This document shows positions 7,482 to 16,132 of a stretch of DNA of 64,000 nt, in pieces. The stretch is from the NCBI RefSeq assembly GCF_013302895.1, contig NZ_VJOK01000001.1:7072694-7136693 (forward strand), read 5' to 3'. A program made the translations under genes and the position numbers. The notes below the pieces were generated by a model. The model was given only the letters and a program-made list of their open reading frames with translations, searched no databases and was not told where the DNA came from. Numbering within the stretch: the first letter of the stretch is position 1; every line of letters begins with the position of its first letter. This DNA is from Streptomyces albus subsp. chlorinus. GTDB taxonomy: Bacteria > Actinomycetota > Actinomycetes > Streptomycetales > Streptomycetaceae.

Positions 7482-10100
7482 ATGGGCACCACAGAACGCA
7501 CGGTCCGCGCCCGCAGGGGCGCGGCAGGCACGAGAGCCTGGCGACCGGTACTGGCCGCCGTGCTCAGCACCGGGCTGCTCCTCTCCGGCTGGCAGGCGGC
7601 CTCCGCCGGGGCGGCCCAGGACGGCCGGCCGGACGGCGGCGGCGACACCGGCCCCCTCCAGGTCCGGGTCAGCGGCGACGCCGAGCCCGCCCGCGCGCGG
7701 GACGGCGACCCGGACACGTACGCGAAGGGCAGCACCGCCCACTGGGTGCGGGCAGACCTCGGCGCGACCCGCCGCCTGGACCGGGTCGAGCTGTCGCTGC
7801 CCGGCGGCGCCCAGCGCGTCCAGCTCCAGGGTTCCGCCAACGGGCGCGACTACGTCGAACTGTCGGACACCCGGGCCCGCAAGGGCGAGGTCACCCTGCG
7901 GCTGGGCGGTGCGCCGGTGCGGTACCTGCGTGCCGTCGGCGCCCGCCGGGTCGGCGAACTCGCGGTGTATGGTGCGGTGTCGGGTGACACCACACCACCG
8001 GGCACGCCGCACCGCGTCCGGCTGGACGGCGCGGTCCTGCACTGGCAGCGGGTCCCCGGCGCGGCCGGGTACGACGTCTACGCCGACGGCCGGCTGCGCG
8101 CGGGACTGCCCGCGACGGCGAAGCACTGGAAGGACACCACGGCTCCCGGCGGCGCCGAGGAGAAGGTCGAGTACACCGTGCGGGCCCGGGACGCGGCGGG
8201 CAACCAGTCCCCGGACAGCCGTCCGGTGATCCGTACGGTCGCGGCGGGCGAGGGGTCCTCGCGTGCGGCCTTCACCCCGCCCCGCAGCGGCGCCGGGACG
8301 GCGGGGAAGGCACGCACGAGGACCGACGGCAAGAGCGGGAGCAAGGGCGGCGAGAGCGGGAGCAAGGGCGGCAGGAGCGGCAAGGACGGCAGCGGCGGGG
8401 GCAAGGGCGCGGGGGCCGCCGCGACCGGTGCCGACATGCCGTACACCACCGTCGAGGCCGAGTCCGGCACCACCGGGGGCGGTGCCCAGGTGGTGGGACC
8501 CAACCGGAAGATCGGGGACGTGGCGGGTGAGGCGTCCGGCCGGAAGGCGGTGACGCTGAAGGAGACCGGCCAGTACGTGGAGTTCACCACCACGGCCGAG
8601 ACCAACACCCTCGTCACCCGCTTCTCCCTCCCCGACGCGCCGGGCGGCGGCGGGACCAGTGCCACCCTGAACGTCTACGTGGACGGCCAGAAGGCCAAGG
8701 CGCTCGACCTGACCTCCAAGTACGCCTGGCTGTACGGCCCGGAGGCGTCCCCGGTCAACGACCCGGGCGCGGGCCCGGCCCGGCACATCTACGACGAGGC
8801 GCACCTCGACCTCGGCCGTACGGTGCCGGCCGGGAGCACCATCCGGCTGCAGAAGGACGCGGACAACTCCTCGACGTACGCCATCGACTTCGTCGACTTC
8901 GAAAAGGTCTCGGCCGCGCCGAACCCGGACCCCGCGGCGTTCGTGGAACCGGCCGGGTTCACCCACCAGGACGTGCAGAACGCGCTGGACAAGGCGCGGA
9001 TGGACACCACAGGGAAGATCCAGGGCGTCTATCTGCCGCCGGGTGACTACGAGACCTCCAGCAAGTTCCAGGTGTACCTGAAACCGGTGAAGGTGATCGG
9101 CGCAGGACCGTGGTTCACCCGCTTCCACGCCCCCGCGGGACAGCAGAACACCGATGTCGGCTTCCGTGCCGACAACGGCGCGAACGGCTCGACCTTCGCC
9201 GGGTTCGCGTACTTCGGGAACTACACCTCGCGCATCGACGGGCCCGGCAAGGTCTTCGACTTCCAGAACGTCTCCGGCATCACGATCGAGAACATCTGGG
9301 CCGAACACATGGTCTGCCTCTACTGGGGCGCCAACACCGACCGGATGACGCTCAGGGACAACCGCATCCGCAACACCTTCGCCGACGGTCTGAACATGAC
9401 CAACGGCTCCACCGACAACCTGGTGGCCGACACCGAGGCGCGGGCCACCGGAGACGACTCGTTCGCACTGTTCTCCGCGCTCGACGCGGGCGGCGGTGAC
9501 CAGAAGAACAACGTCTACGAGAACCTCACCTCCAAGCTGACCTGGCGGGCGGCGGGGCTGGCGGTCTACGGCGGGCAGCTCAACACCTTCCGCAACATCC
9601 GCGTCGCCGACACCCTGGTCTACTCCGGGGTGACCATCTCCTCGCTGGACTTCGGGTATCCGATGAACGGCTTCGGGCCCGGGCAAACCACATTCGAGAA
9701 CCTCGGCATCGAGCGTGCCGGCGGTCATTTCTGGAACGGCCAGACCTTCCCCGGCATCTGGCTGTTCTCGGCGTCGAAACCGTTCCGGGCGATCCGGGTG
9801 AACGGCGCCGGGATCACCGACCCGACGTACCACGGGATCATGTTCCAGACGAACTACGTGGGACAGCAGCCGCAGAATCCGGTCGAGGACACCGAACTGA
9901 CCGATGTCACCGTCTCCGGGGCGAAGAAGAGCGGTGACGAGTACGACAAGAAGTCCGGCTTCGGCATCTGGGCCAACGAGATGCCCGAACAAGGGCAGGG
10001 CCCGGCCGTGGGCGAGGCGACCTTCCGCCGGCTCACCCTGCGGGACAACGCCGAGGACATCCGCAACACGACCTCCACGTTCAAGCTCACCATCGAGTGA
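7482..10100 (+). CDS. Secreted GH87 alpha-1,3-glucanase (mutanase/mycodextranase type)
   Basis: 872 residues. After a signal peptide (about 1-43) come an F5/8-type-C-like domain (about 58-168), a fibronectin III domain (about 172-260), a Gly/Ser/Lys-rich linker (about 265-315), a CBM6/35-like domain beginning VEAESG (about 320-485), and a right-handed beta-helix to the end. The helix carries an Asp at 635 (in ADGLN) and a pair at 658 and 659 (GDDSF). The 23/24-residue spacing of these three aspartates matches the catalytic triad known for GH87 enzymes, which also combine discoidin-like and CBM6 modules. It probably attacks fungal cell-wall or bacterial alpha-1,3-glucan outside the cell and feeds the upstream importer. 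Confidence 0.85.
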   Translation: MGTTERTVRARRGAAGTRAWRPVLAAVLSTGLLLSGWQAASAGAAQDGRPDGGGDTGPLQVRVSGDAEPARARDGDPDTYAKGSTAHWVRADLGATRRLDRVELSLPGGAQRVQLQGSANGRDYVELSDTRARKGEVTLRLGGAPVRYLRAVGARRVGELAVYGAVSGDTTPPGTPHRVRLDGAVLHWQRVPGAAGYDVYADGRLRAGLPATAKHWKDTTAPGGAEEKVEYTVRARDAAGNQSPDSRPVIRTVAAGEGSSRAAFTPPRSGAGTAGKARTRTDGKSGSKGGESGSKGGRSGKDGSGGGKGAGAAATGADMPYTTVEAESGTTGGGAQVVGPNRKIGDVAGEASGRKAVTLKETGQYVEFTTTAETNTLVTRFSLPDAPGGGGTSATLNVYVDGQKAKALDLTSKYAWLYGPEASPVNDPGAGPARHIYDEAHLDLGRTVPAGSTIRLQKDADNSSTYAIDFVDFEKVSAAPNPDPAAFVEPAGFTHQDVQNALDKARMDTTGKIQGVYLPPGDYETSSKFQVYLKPVKVIGAGPWFTRFHAPAGQQNTDVGFRADNGANGSTFAGFAYFGNYTSRIDGPGKVFDFQNVSGITIENIWAEHMVCLYWGANTDRMTLRDNRIRNTFADGLNMTNGSTDNLVADTEARATGDDSFALFSALDAGGGDQKNNVYENLTSKLTWRAAGLAVYGGQLNTFRNIRVADTLVYSGVTISSLDFGYPMNGFGPGQTTFENLGIERAGGHFWNGQTFPGIWLFSASKPFRAIRVNGAGITDPTYHGIMFQTNYVGQQPQNPVEDTELTDVTVSGAKKSGDEYDKKSGFGIWANEMPEQGQGPAVGEATFRRLTLRDNAEDIRNTTSTFKLTIE

Positions 10101-10106
10101 CCGGCC

Positions 10107-10145
10107 CGTCCCGGCACCGGGCGCACCGGCCCCGGTGCCGGGACG
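10107..10145 (+). terminator. Strong hairpin after the alpha-glucanase gene
   Basis: Perfect 15-bp inverted repeat (10107-10121 with 10131-10145) around a 9-nt loop, beginning 7 nt after the GH87 stop codon. There is no U-tract, as is usual for high-GC actinomycete terminators. It closes the alpha-glucan operon. Confidence 0.8.
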
Positions 10146-10236
10146 CACACCTCACCGCTGCCGTCACCACCGGCGGTGGCCCCGACGGCGCCCGCCGCGT
10201 CGGCGGGCGCCGACGCGTCGTGCCACGAACTCGGCC

Positions 10237-10482
10237 ATGCCGTCCACCTCCGGGAACTCGGGCGGCGCCTCCGACGCCACGGCACGGGCGCGGCTCACGG
10301 GCCGGGAACCCGGCTCCGAGCTGGAGACCGAGTTCGCGGCCGGCGTCCGCAAGGCCCGGCTCCTGGACCAGCGGTCCGCCGCGGGGACCGTGCGGGTGGC
10401 CACGGACGGGCGGACCGTGGCCGGTATCGCCCGCGAGGTGCTGGCCACGACCGGCTGGAGAGGCCCCCACCACGCGGCCTGA
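10237..10482 (+). pseudogene. Possible C-terminal remnant of a small AAA/nucleoside-kinase-like protein
   Basis: An 81-residue open frame from the ATG at 10237. The last part (TVRVATDGRTVAGIAREVLA, then TTGW) resembles the C-terminal helix of small AAA-family kinases, but the P-loop half is absent and no ribosome site is visible. It converges on the isocyanide synthase gene. It could also be a chance open frame in GC-rich DNA. Confidence 0.35.
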
Positions 10483-10552
10483 CGGCTTCGCTCCGCGCGG
10501 GGCGGGAAGCGTGTCCGCGCCCGTGGTCCGGCCGTGGTGCCGCTCCGTGACC

Positions 10553-11488
10553 TCAGCGCTGCTCGAAGTGGCTGGGGCGGCCGTCGCGGTGGACGAGGCG
10601 GCCGGTGCGGGCCGCCTGGGCGCGGGGCATGAGGGTCCAGGCGGCGTCGGCGCGGAGCAGGGCCGCCGAGTGCCACGGTGTCGTCCACGCGTCGGGCGCG
10701 TCGAGGAGACGGATGCCGAACTTGGGCGCGCCGACGGGCTGAGGGTGGATGGACAGGCGGACGGCGTGGGGGTGGTGGGCGGCGATGAGGCGGCCCCATC
10801 CGCGGCTGCGCTGGATGACGCCGTACGCGCGCCGCCTGCATGCGCGTTGCAGGGCGGAGCGGGTGCCGGTGCGGTCGGCGGCGTCCTCGAAGAGGAAGCG
10901 GGTGATGCCCCGGTAGAGCGCGAGCGGCTGGCCGCCCGCGCGGACCTCGGCCCGCAGGGCGTCGAGCGTGGGGGCGTAGTGGTCGTTCAGGCGCGTGCGT
11001 CTGAGGTCACCGGGAAGGTCGCCGAACACGTCACGGAGGTCGAAGACGGACAGGCGGTGGTCCAGCCCTTGCGCGGACATCAGGCCGCGGAGCGCGTCCG
11101 CGTAGGCGTCGACGCGGTGCTCGGGGACGTCGATGAGGTCCGAGAAGACGTGGCCGTCGGAGCAGACGATCACCCGGGCGCCCGGCGGGTAGACCCCCTC
11201 GATCTGTTCGCACAGCGCGTCGAGGAAGCCGAGGGAGAGCCGTTCTCCCTGGTCGGGGAGGTGGCCCAGCACCTTGTCCGGGTTGGGGGACTTGCAGGGG
11301 AAACCGGGCAGGGTGAAGACCACGGGCGCGCCCTGGCGGACGAAGCCGGCTATGCGCCGCAACTGGTGCGGGAAGCACGAGGGGGACACGGAGGCCCGGC
11401 CCGCTGTGCGGTGGTGGGGCAGCAGCAGGTCCAGGACAGCGGTACCGACACTGGTGTGGCGGTCCCGGTATGCAGTGGTCGGCGGCAT
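10553..11488 (-). CDS. Isocyanide synthase, DIT1/PvcA family
   Basis: 311 residues from the ATG at 11488, preceded by GGAGAG. The diagnostic family block is present: LPGFPCKSPNPDKVLGHLPD followed by QGE at about residues 60-82. Further blocks include DGHVFSDL, the loop near ALYRGITRFL, and a C-terminal SIHPQP motif. Known members convert the amino group of Tyr or Trp to an isonitrile using ribulose-5-phosphate. Length is normal for a stand-alone synthase. The usual PvcB-like dioxygenase partner is missing; a P450 lies directly upstream instead, as in the yeast DIT1/DIT2 pair and xanthocillin-type pathways. The product is therefore probably a tyrosine- or tryptophan-derived isocyanide further oxidised by the P450. 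It is the last of ten co-directional genes that otherwise concern metal transport. Confidence 0.88.
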   Translation of the reverse strand: MPPTTAYRDRHTSVGTAVLDLLLPHHRTAGRASVSPSCFPHQLRRIAGFVRQGAPVVFTLPGFPCKSPNPDKVLGHLPDQGERLSLGFLDALCEQIEGVYPPGARVIVCSDGHVFSDLIDVPEHRVDAYADALRGLMSAQGLDHRLSVFDLRDVFGDLPGDLRRTRLNDHYAPTLDALRAEVRAGGQPLALYRGITRFLFEDAADRTGTRSALQRACRRRAYGVIQRSRGWGRLIAAHHPHAVRLSIHPQPVGAPKFGIRLLDAPDAWTTPWHSAALLRADAAWTLMPRAQAARTGRLVHRDGRPSHFEQR

Positions 11489-11529
11489 GGGATCTCTCCG
11501 GTGTGAGGGCCTGTGACGGCGAGGTGTGA

Positions 11530-11574
11530 GGGGCGGCCCGGCCGTACGGAAGAAGGGGCGGCCCGGCCGTACGG
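11530..11574. repeat. Two 20-bp direct repeats between the isocyanide synthase and P450 genes
   Basis: The sequence GGGGCGGCCCGGCCGTACGG occurs at 11530-11549 and again at 11555-11574, a 25-bp period. It lies in the 121-bp gap between the two biosynthetic genes. It may be a regulatory duplication or a slippage product. Confidence 0.7.
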
Positions 11575-11609
11575 GAGGGGCAGGGGGGGGGAGGCCAGGT
11601 GCCGGGGTG

Positions 11610-12881
11610 TCAGAGCCGCCGGTCGTAGGCCACCGGCAGCCGCTCGGTCCCTCGCCCCAGGACGGCCGGGATCCAGGTGAGGGCGTCGCCGGGAACGGCG
11701 AGCCGCAGACCGGGCAGGCGGGCCAGCAGTGTGCCCAGCGCGATCCGCAGCTCGGCGCGGGCGAGGGCGGCGCCGGGGCAGAAGTGGACGCCGTGGCCGA
11801 AGGCGAGGTGGGGGACGGGGCCGCGGTCCAGGTCGAGGGTGTCCGGCGCGGGGAAGCGTCGCGGGTCGCGGTTCGCGGCGCACAGGGAGACGATCACGGA
11901 GTCCCCGGCCGGCACGCGGGTCCCGTGCAGGTCGCCCGGTTCCGCCAGGAACCGCCAGGTCGTCAGCTCGAAGGCGCTGTCGTAGCGCAGCAGCTCCTCG
12001 ACGGCGCGCGGCGCGATCCGCGGCTCGTCCCGCAGCCGGGCGAGTTGGCCGGGGTTGCGGAAGAGGGCGACGAGCGCGGTGGTGATCTGGTTGGTGACGG
12101 GCTCCTGCCCCGCGACCAGCAGCTGGAAGACCATGGAGTCCCGCTCCTGCCGGGTCAGTTCGCCGCGGTCCCGGGCCGCGACCAGGCCGCTGAGCAGATC
12201 GTCGCCAGGGTGCGCGCGCTTGTGGGCGACCAGCTCGGCGATGTAGCTCTGCAGACCGTGCAGCCGCTGCTCGTAGAGGGCCCGCCCGGGGTCGGCGGGT
12301 CCCACCGGCTGGACGACCTTGCCCCAGTCCGGGTCGAAGCGGCGCGCCTGCTGTGGAGGGAGACCGATGACATCGGCGAGGACCCGGAAGGGGAAGCGGG
12401 CGGCGAAGCCGGGGACGAGGTCGGCCGGGCCGGACCCGGGAAGCTCGTCCACGAGGGTGTCGGCGCACTGCTGGATGCGGGGGCGGAGGCGCTCGATCCG
12501 GTGGGGGGCGAGGGCTTCGGTGACGAGGCGCCGCATGCGGGTGTGCCGAGGAGGGTCCTGGTGGAGGAGGTGCACCTGGAGCTGGGAGCGCTGCGGCTCG
12601 GGCATGATCGAGGCGCGGGCGCGCCAGCGGTCGTTGCCCCGGTCGTGGTTCTTGCCCAGGCGGTCGTCGGTGAGCGTGGCACGGGCCGCCTCGTAACCGG
12701 TGACCAGCCAGGCGTGCACCCCGCTGGGGAAGAGCACCCGGTGCACCGGGCCGGCCGCACGCATCCGCGCGTACAGCGGGTAGGGATCTGACGTGTAGGA
12801 GCGGCCCGTCAGCGGGACGGGGTCGGGCAGCGGCCGACGCGGATCGCCGGCGGGGGTCGCGGACGGTTCGTGCGGGGGCAT
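11610..12881 (-). CDS. Cytochrome P450 adjacent to the isocyanide synthase
   Basis: 423 residues from the ATG at 12881, with GAGGAG upstream. Heme-binding loop FGHGVHFCPG at 361-370 (Cys368) and the ExxR pair Glu296/Arg299 are intact. The I-helix oxygen-activation motif reads A257-G-Q-E-P261-V-T, so Pro replaces the usual Thr after the acid; this change is known in P450s that do radical coupling or rely on substrate-assisted chemistry. There is no membrane anchor, so it uses soluble ferredoxin-type electron donors encoded elsewhere. The context suggests that it oxidises or dimerises the isocyanide. It follows the transporter ATPase gene after 68 bp and could be in the same transcript. Confidence 0.9.
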   Translation of the reverse strand: MPPHEPSATPAGDPRRPLPDPVPLTGRSYTSDPYPLYARMRAAGPVHRVLFPSGVHAWLVTGYEAARATLTDDRLGKNHDRGNDRWRARASIMPEPQRSQLQVHLLHQDPPRHTRMRRLVTEALAPHRIERLRPRIQQCADTLVDELPGSGPADLVPGFAARFPFRVLADVIGLPPQQARRFDPDWGKVVQPVGPADPGRALYEQRLHGLQSYIAELVAHKRAHPGDDLLSGLVAARDRGELTRQERDSMVFQLLVAGQEPVTNQITTALVALFRNPGQLARLRDEPRIAPRAVEELLRYDSAFELTTWRFLAEPGDLHGTRVPAGDSVIVSLCAANRDPRRFPAPDTLDLDRGPVPHLAFGHGVHFCPGAALARAELRIALGTLLARLPGLRLAVPGDALTWIPAVLGRGTERLPVAYDRRL

Positions 12882-12949
12882 ACGGAACTCCTCGGAACGC
12901 GAAGTCGCAACGGTGGTGCACGCCCGGAGGCCGGGCGGCGGATGCTGGA

Positions 12950-13741
12950 TCAGCGGCGGCCGATCTGTGGGGCGGGCGTCCGGTGGTCGAAGGCGATCAG
13001 CGGATCACCGGTGAGCGGGTGGTCGACCACCGCCGCCCGGACGCCGAACACCTCGGCCATCACCTCGGGCGTGAGGACCGCACGCGGTGGGCCCGAGGCC
13101 ACCACGGCGCCGTCGTGCAGCACGTGCAGCCGGTCGCACACCGAGGCGGCGGCGTTGAGGTCGTGGAGCGACACCAGCGTCGTACGGCGCTGTGCGCGCA
13201 GCAGGACCAGCAGGTCGACCTGGTGGCGGACGTCGAGGTGGTTGGTCGGCTCGTCCAGCACCAGCACCTCGGGGTCCTGGGCGAAGGCACGGGCGAGCAG
13301 CACGCGTTGGCGCTCCCCGCCGGAGAGCGTGGTGAAGCGGCGGTCCGCCGCGGCGCTCATCCCCACACCGGCCAGGGCCCGTGCGACCGACTCCCGGTCG
13401 GTGTCGTCCTCGCCCGCGAACGGCCGCTTGTAGGGGATGCGGCCCATGGCCACGATCTCCCGCACGGTCAGCTCGAAGTCGCCGCCCCGTTCCTGCGGGA
13501 GCGCCGCCACATGACGCGCCGAGCGGAGCGGCGAGAGCGTGTGCAGATCCGTACCGCCGAGCAGCACCCGGCCGGCGGTGGGCCGCAGGTGCCGGTAGAC
13601 GGTCCGCAGGAGGGTGGACTTCCCGCTGCCGTTCGGGCCGACCAGGCCCGTGATCTCCCCCTCGGCTGCCACCAGGCGGGCGCCCGCCACCACCGTGCGG
13701 CGCGCGTAGGACACGTGCAGATCCTCGATGTCGATCCTCAA
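12950..13741 (-). CDS. ATP-binding subunit of a metallophore/heme/B12-type ABC importer
   Basis: 263 residues from a TTG at 13741, with GGGAGGGA upstream; the start overlaps the permease stop, so translation is coupled. Walker A GPNGSGKST, signature LSGGERQR, Walker B VLVLDEP and the switch His (SLHDLN) are all present. It belongs to the FecE/BtuD group and powers the FecCD-type channel encoded just upstream. Its place between the binding-protein/permease genes and the isocyanide biosynthetic genes suggests uptake of a metal-isocyanide complex. Confidence 0.93.
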   Translation of the reverse strand: MRIDIEDLHVSYARRTVVAGARLVAAEGEITGLVGPNGSGKSTLLRTVYRHLRPTAGRVLLGGTDLHTLSPLRSARHVAALPQERGGDFELTVREIVAMGRIPYKRPFAGEDDTDRESVARALAGVGMSAAADRRFTTLSGGERQRVLLARAFAQDPEVLVLDEPTNHLDVRHQVDLLVLLRAQRRTTLVSLHDLNAAASVCDRLHVLHDGAVVASGPPRAVLTPEVMAEVFGVRAAVVDHPLTGDPLIAFDHRTPAPQIGRR

Positions 13742-14820
13742 CGTTCCCTCCCCAGGCGCCTGTCCAGCAGATACAGCAGGGCCGGAGCCCCCAGCAGCGA
13801 CGTGACGACGCCCACGGGCAGCTCCTGGTCCGGCATGGCCGTGCGGCAGACGAGGTCGACCACCACCAGCAGCAGGGCGCCGAACAGCGCCGAGACGGGC
13901 AGCAGACGGCGGTGGTCCCCACCCACGACCAGACGGCAGACGTGCGGCACCATCAGCGCGACGAAGGCGATGGCGCCCGACACCGCGACCAGGACGCCGG
14001 TCAGCATGCTGGTGACGGTGAACAGCTCGCGGCGCAGCCGGGCCACGTCGACACCGAGCCCGGCCGCCGTCTCGTCCCCGGCCAGCAGCGCGTTCAGCCT
14101 CCGCGCCCGTGCCTGGAGCCACACCAGCGCGGCGGGCACCGCCACCGCCGGTACGGCCAGCAGCGGCCAGTTGGCGCCGCTCAGGCTGCCCATCAGCCAG
14201 AACAGGACGCTGTGCGTCTGCTGCTCGTCCCCGGCCCGGAGGACGAGGTAGCTGGTGAAGCCGGAGAGGAACTGGCCGATCGCCACCCCGGCCAGCACCA
14301 GCCGCAGCGGCGCGAACCCGCCGCCGCGCCGGGCCACCGCCCACACGAGCGCGAAGGTGGCCAGGGCGCCCGCGAACGCCGCGGTGGACAGCCCCAGCCC
14401 CAGCGCCCCGCCGGTACCGAGACCGAGCACCAGCGCGGCGACCGCACCGAGCGAGGCGCCGTTGGAGACACCCAGCAGATACGGGTCGGCCAGCGGGTTG
14501 CGCACCAGCGCCTGCACCGCCGTACCGACGAGGCCCAGCCCCGCGCCGACCAGCGCGGCCAGCACGGCGCGGGGCACGCGCAACTGCCAGACGATCAGAT
14601 CGTGGGTGCCCGGCCGCGCTCCACCGCCCGCCAGCCGTCGCCCCACCACCCCCCACACCTCGCCGGGGGAGAGGGAGGTCGAGCCCCAGGACACCGCCGC
14701 GGTCAGCGCCCCCAACAGGGCCGCACCCAGGACCAGCGCGACGGGACCGACGGGCAGGTTCCGCGTCCGCTGTCCGAAGCCCGCCCTCTCCCGGCGGACC
14801 CGGACCGGTGTGACGGCCAC
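13738..14820 (-). CDS. FecCD-family permease for a metal complex
   Basis: 360 residues from the GTG at 14820, 2 nt after the binding-protein stop. It is strongly hydrophobic with about nine to ten membrane helices, and has the family blocks RVPRAVLAALVGAGLGLVGT and NPLADPYLLGVSNGASLGAV. It would act as a homodimer. Known cargoes of this family are ferric siderophores, heme and cobalamin. The adjacent copper genes suggest copper here, which is an inference only. Confidence 0.93.
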   Translation of the reverse strand: MAVTPVRVRRERAGFGQRTRNLPVGPVALVLGAALLGALTAAVSWGSTSLSPGEVWGVVGRRLAGGGARPGTHDLIVWQLRVPRAVLAALVGAGLGLVGTAVQALVRNPLADPYLLGVSNGASLGAVAALVLGLGTGGALGLGLSTAAFAGALATFALVWAVARRGGGFAPLRLVLAGVAIGQFLSGFTSYLVLRAGDEQQTHSVLFWLMGSLSGANWPLLAVPAVAVPAALVWLQARARRLNALLAGDETAAGLGVDVARLRRELFTVTSMLTGVLVAVSGAIAFVALMVPHVCRLVVGGDHRRLLPVSALFGALLLVVVDLVCRTAMPDQELPVGVVTSLLGAPALLYLLDRRLGRER

Positions 14821-14822
14821 GG

Positions 14823-15890
14823 CTACGCGCCCTTGCCCGGGTAGAGCGTCCGGGCGATCTCCTGGACGGTGTCGGCGTTGCGGACCCCGGCGATGGTCGT
14901 CGGCTCGGAGCCGATGCGCAGGAACCGCTTCTTCCTGACCGCCGTCAGCCCCTTGGTGGCCGGGTTGTCCTCCAGCCACTGCCGCGCCTCGTCGAACGCC
15001 TTCCGGTTCGCCGTCTCGCCTCCCCGGTCGCGTACCCCGAGCTGGATCCAGTCCGGGTCCTTCGCGACCACCTCCTCCCAGTCGACCCGTTGGAAGTCGC
15101 CGTCGCACCCGGCGAAGATGTTGCGGGCCCCGGCCAGGGTGATCACCGCGTTGGCGACCTGCCGGCCGCAGACGGCCGTGGGCTGCTTGGTGCCCGCGTC
15201 GTAGTCGAAGAAGAAGTACGTGGGACGCTCGGCGTCAGGGGTGCCCCGGCTCAGCTTCCGGGCCGCCGCCACCTTCTCGCGCATCCCGGCCACGAGCTTC
15301 TCCGCCCGGGCACTGGTTCCGGTGACGGCCCCGAGAGTCGTGATGTCGGCCTCCACCGCGGACAGGTCGGTGACCGGTTTCCCGCGCGTCGAGGCGCAGG
15401 CGGTCGACTTCAGGTAGAGATGTTTGATCCCGGCCGCCGCGAACTCGGCCTCGGTCGGCGCGTTTCCCGCCCCGCCGCCGCCCATGTTCTCCATCGACGC
15501 GAAGGTGTCGAGGTACACATCGGCGCCGGAGGCGAGCAGTTTCTCCTTCGGGATCACGGTCCTGCCCAGCACCGGGACCTTTCGCGCCCGCGCGTCGAGA
15601 GCGCCGGGGAGGGTGCCCTCGCCGGGCGGGAACCCGGTGCCGGTCACCTTGTCCCCGGCGCCCAGCCGCAGCAGCAGCTCCAGGCCGGAGGCGTTGCTGG
15701 TGACGATCTTCTCCGGGGCGCGGGCGAAGGTCGTTCTCGCCCCCTCGCAGTCGGTGACCGTCACCGGATGGCCGTCCGGGCCCGGAGCGCGGGCGTCCCG
15801 GCCCCCGGTCTCCTCCCCGCCTCCGCAGCCGGCCGCCAGCAGGCCGCCGAGGACGACGGCCGTCGTCCCGCGCCACACACGAGAACGCAT
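14823..15890 (-). CDS. Metallophore-binding lipoprotein (FecB/BtuF fold)
   Basis: 355 residues from the ATG at 15890. The lipobox LAAGC puts the lipid-anchored Cys at residue 22. Typical type III binding-protein features follow: APEKIVTSNASGLELLLRLG, TGTGFPPGEG, a long helical backbone, and a C-terminal lobe ending DTVQEIARTLYP. No His/Met-rich loop is visible, so it likely binds a chelated metal rather than a bare ion. It heads the transporter half of the cluster. No DmdR (iron) or Zur (zinc) box is seen in the 240 bp upstream, which argues against simple iron or zinc control. Confidence 0.9.
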   Translation of the reverse strand: MRSRVWRGTTAVVLGGLLAAGCGGGEETGGRDARAPGPDGHPVTVTDCEGARTTFARAPEKIVTSNASGLELLLRLGAGDKVTGTGFPPGEGTLPGALDARARKVPVLGRTVIPKEKLLASGADVYLDTFASMENMGGGGAGNAPTEAEFAAAGIKHLYLKSTACASTRGKPVTDLSAVEADITTLGAVTGTSARAEKLVAGMREKVAAARKLSRGTPDAERPTYFFFDYDAGTKQPTAVCGRQVANAVITLAGARNIFAGCDGDFQRVDWEEVVAKDPDWIQLGVRDRGGETANRKAFDEARQWLEDNPATKGLTAVRKKRFLRIGSEPTTIAGVRNADTVQEIARTLYPGKGA

Positions 15891-16132
15891 CGCAGATCTC
15901 CCGGTTCCACTCGGTACGGAGGTGAACCCGCGTCACCCCCCTGCAGACGTCGGGACGAAGGGGCGGGGAGTTCCCGGGGGCCGGGCACCGGCGGCGACCC
16001 GGTTCCTGACTCCGGCATCCCGGCACGGCCCGAGGCCGCCCGGCGGAGGGGAGCGGGCGAGGGGAGAGGTGCCGGTGCCGGACACGTGCTCCCCACCGGA
16101 AACCGGCACCTCCCGCCGCACGCCGGACCGGC

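Noticed and set aside
7137..10148. A 1003-codon minus-strand open frame opposite the GH13 end and GH87 gene
   Set aside because: It mirrors the codon bias of the plus-strand genes, has no family similarity and no ribosome site. It is a shadow of GC-rich coding DNA.
15891..16132. Possible ECF promoter GGGAAC...CGTC upstream of the metallophore-binding protein
   Set aside because: The two elements are only 12 bp apart, too close for an ECF promoter (about 16-19 bp).
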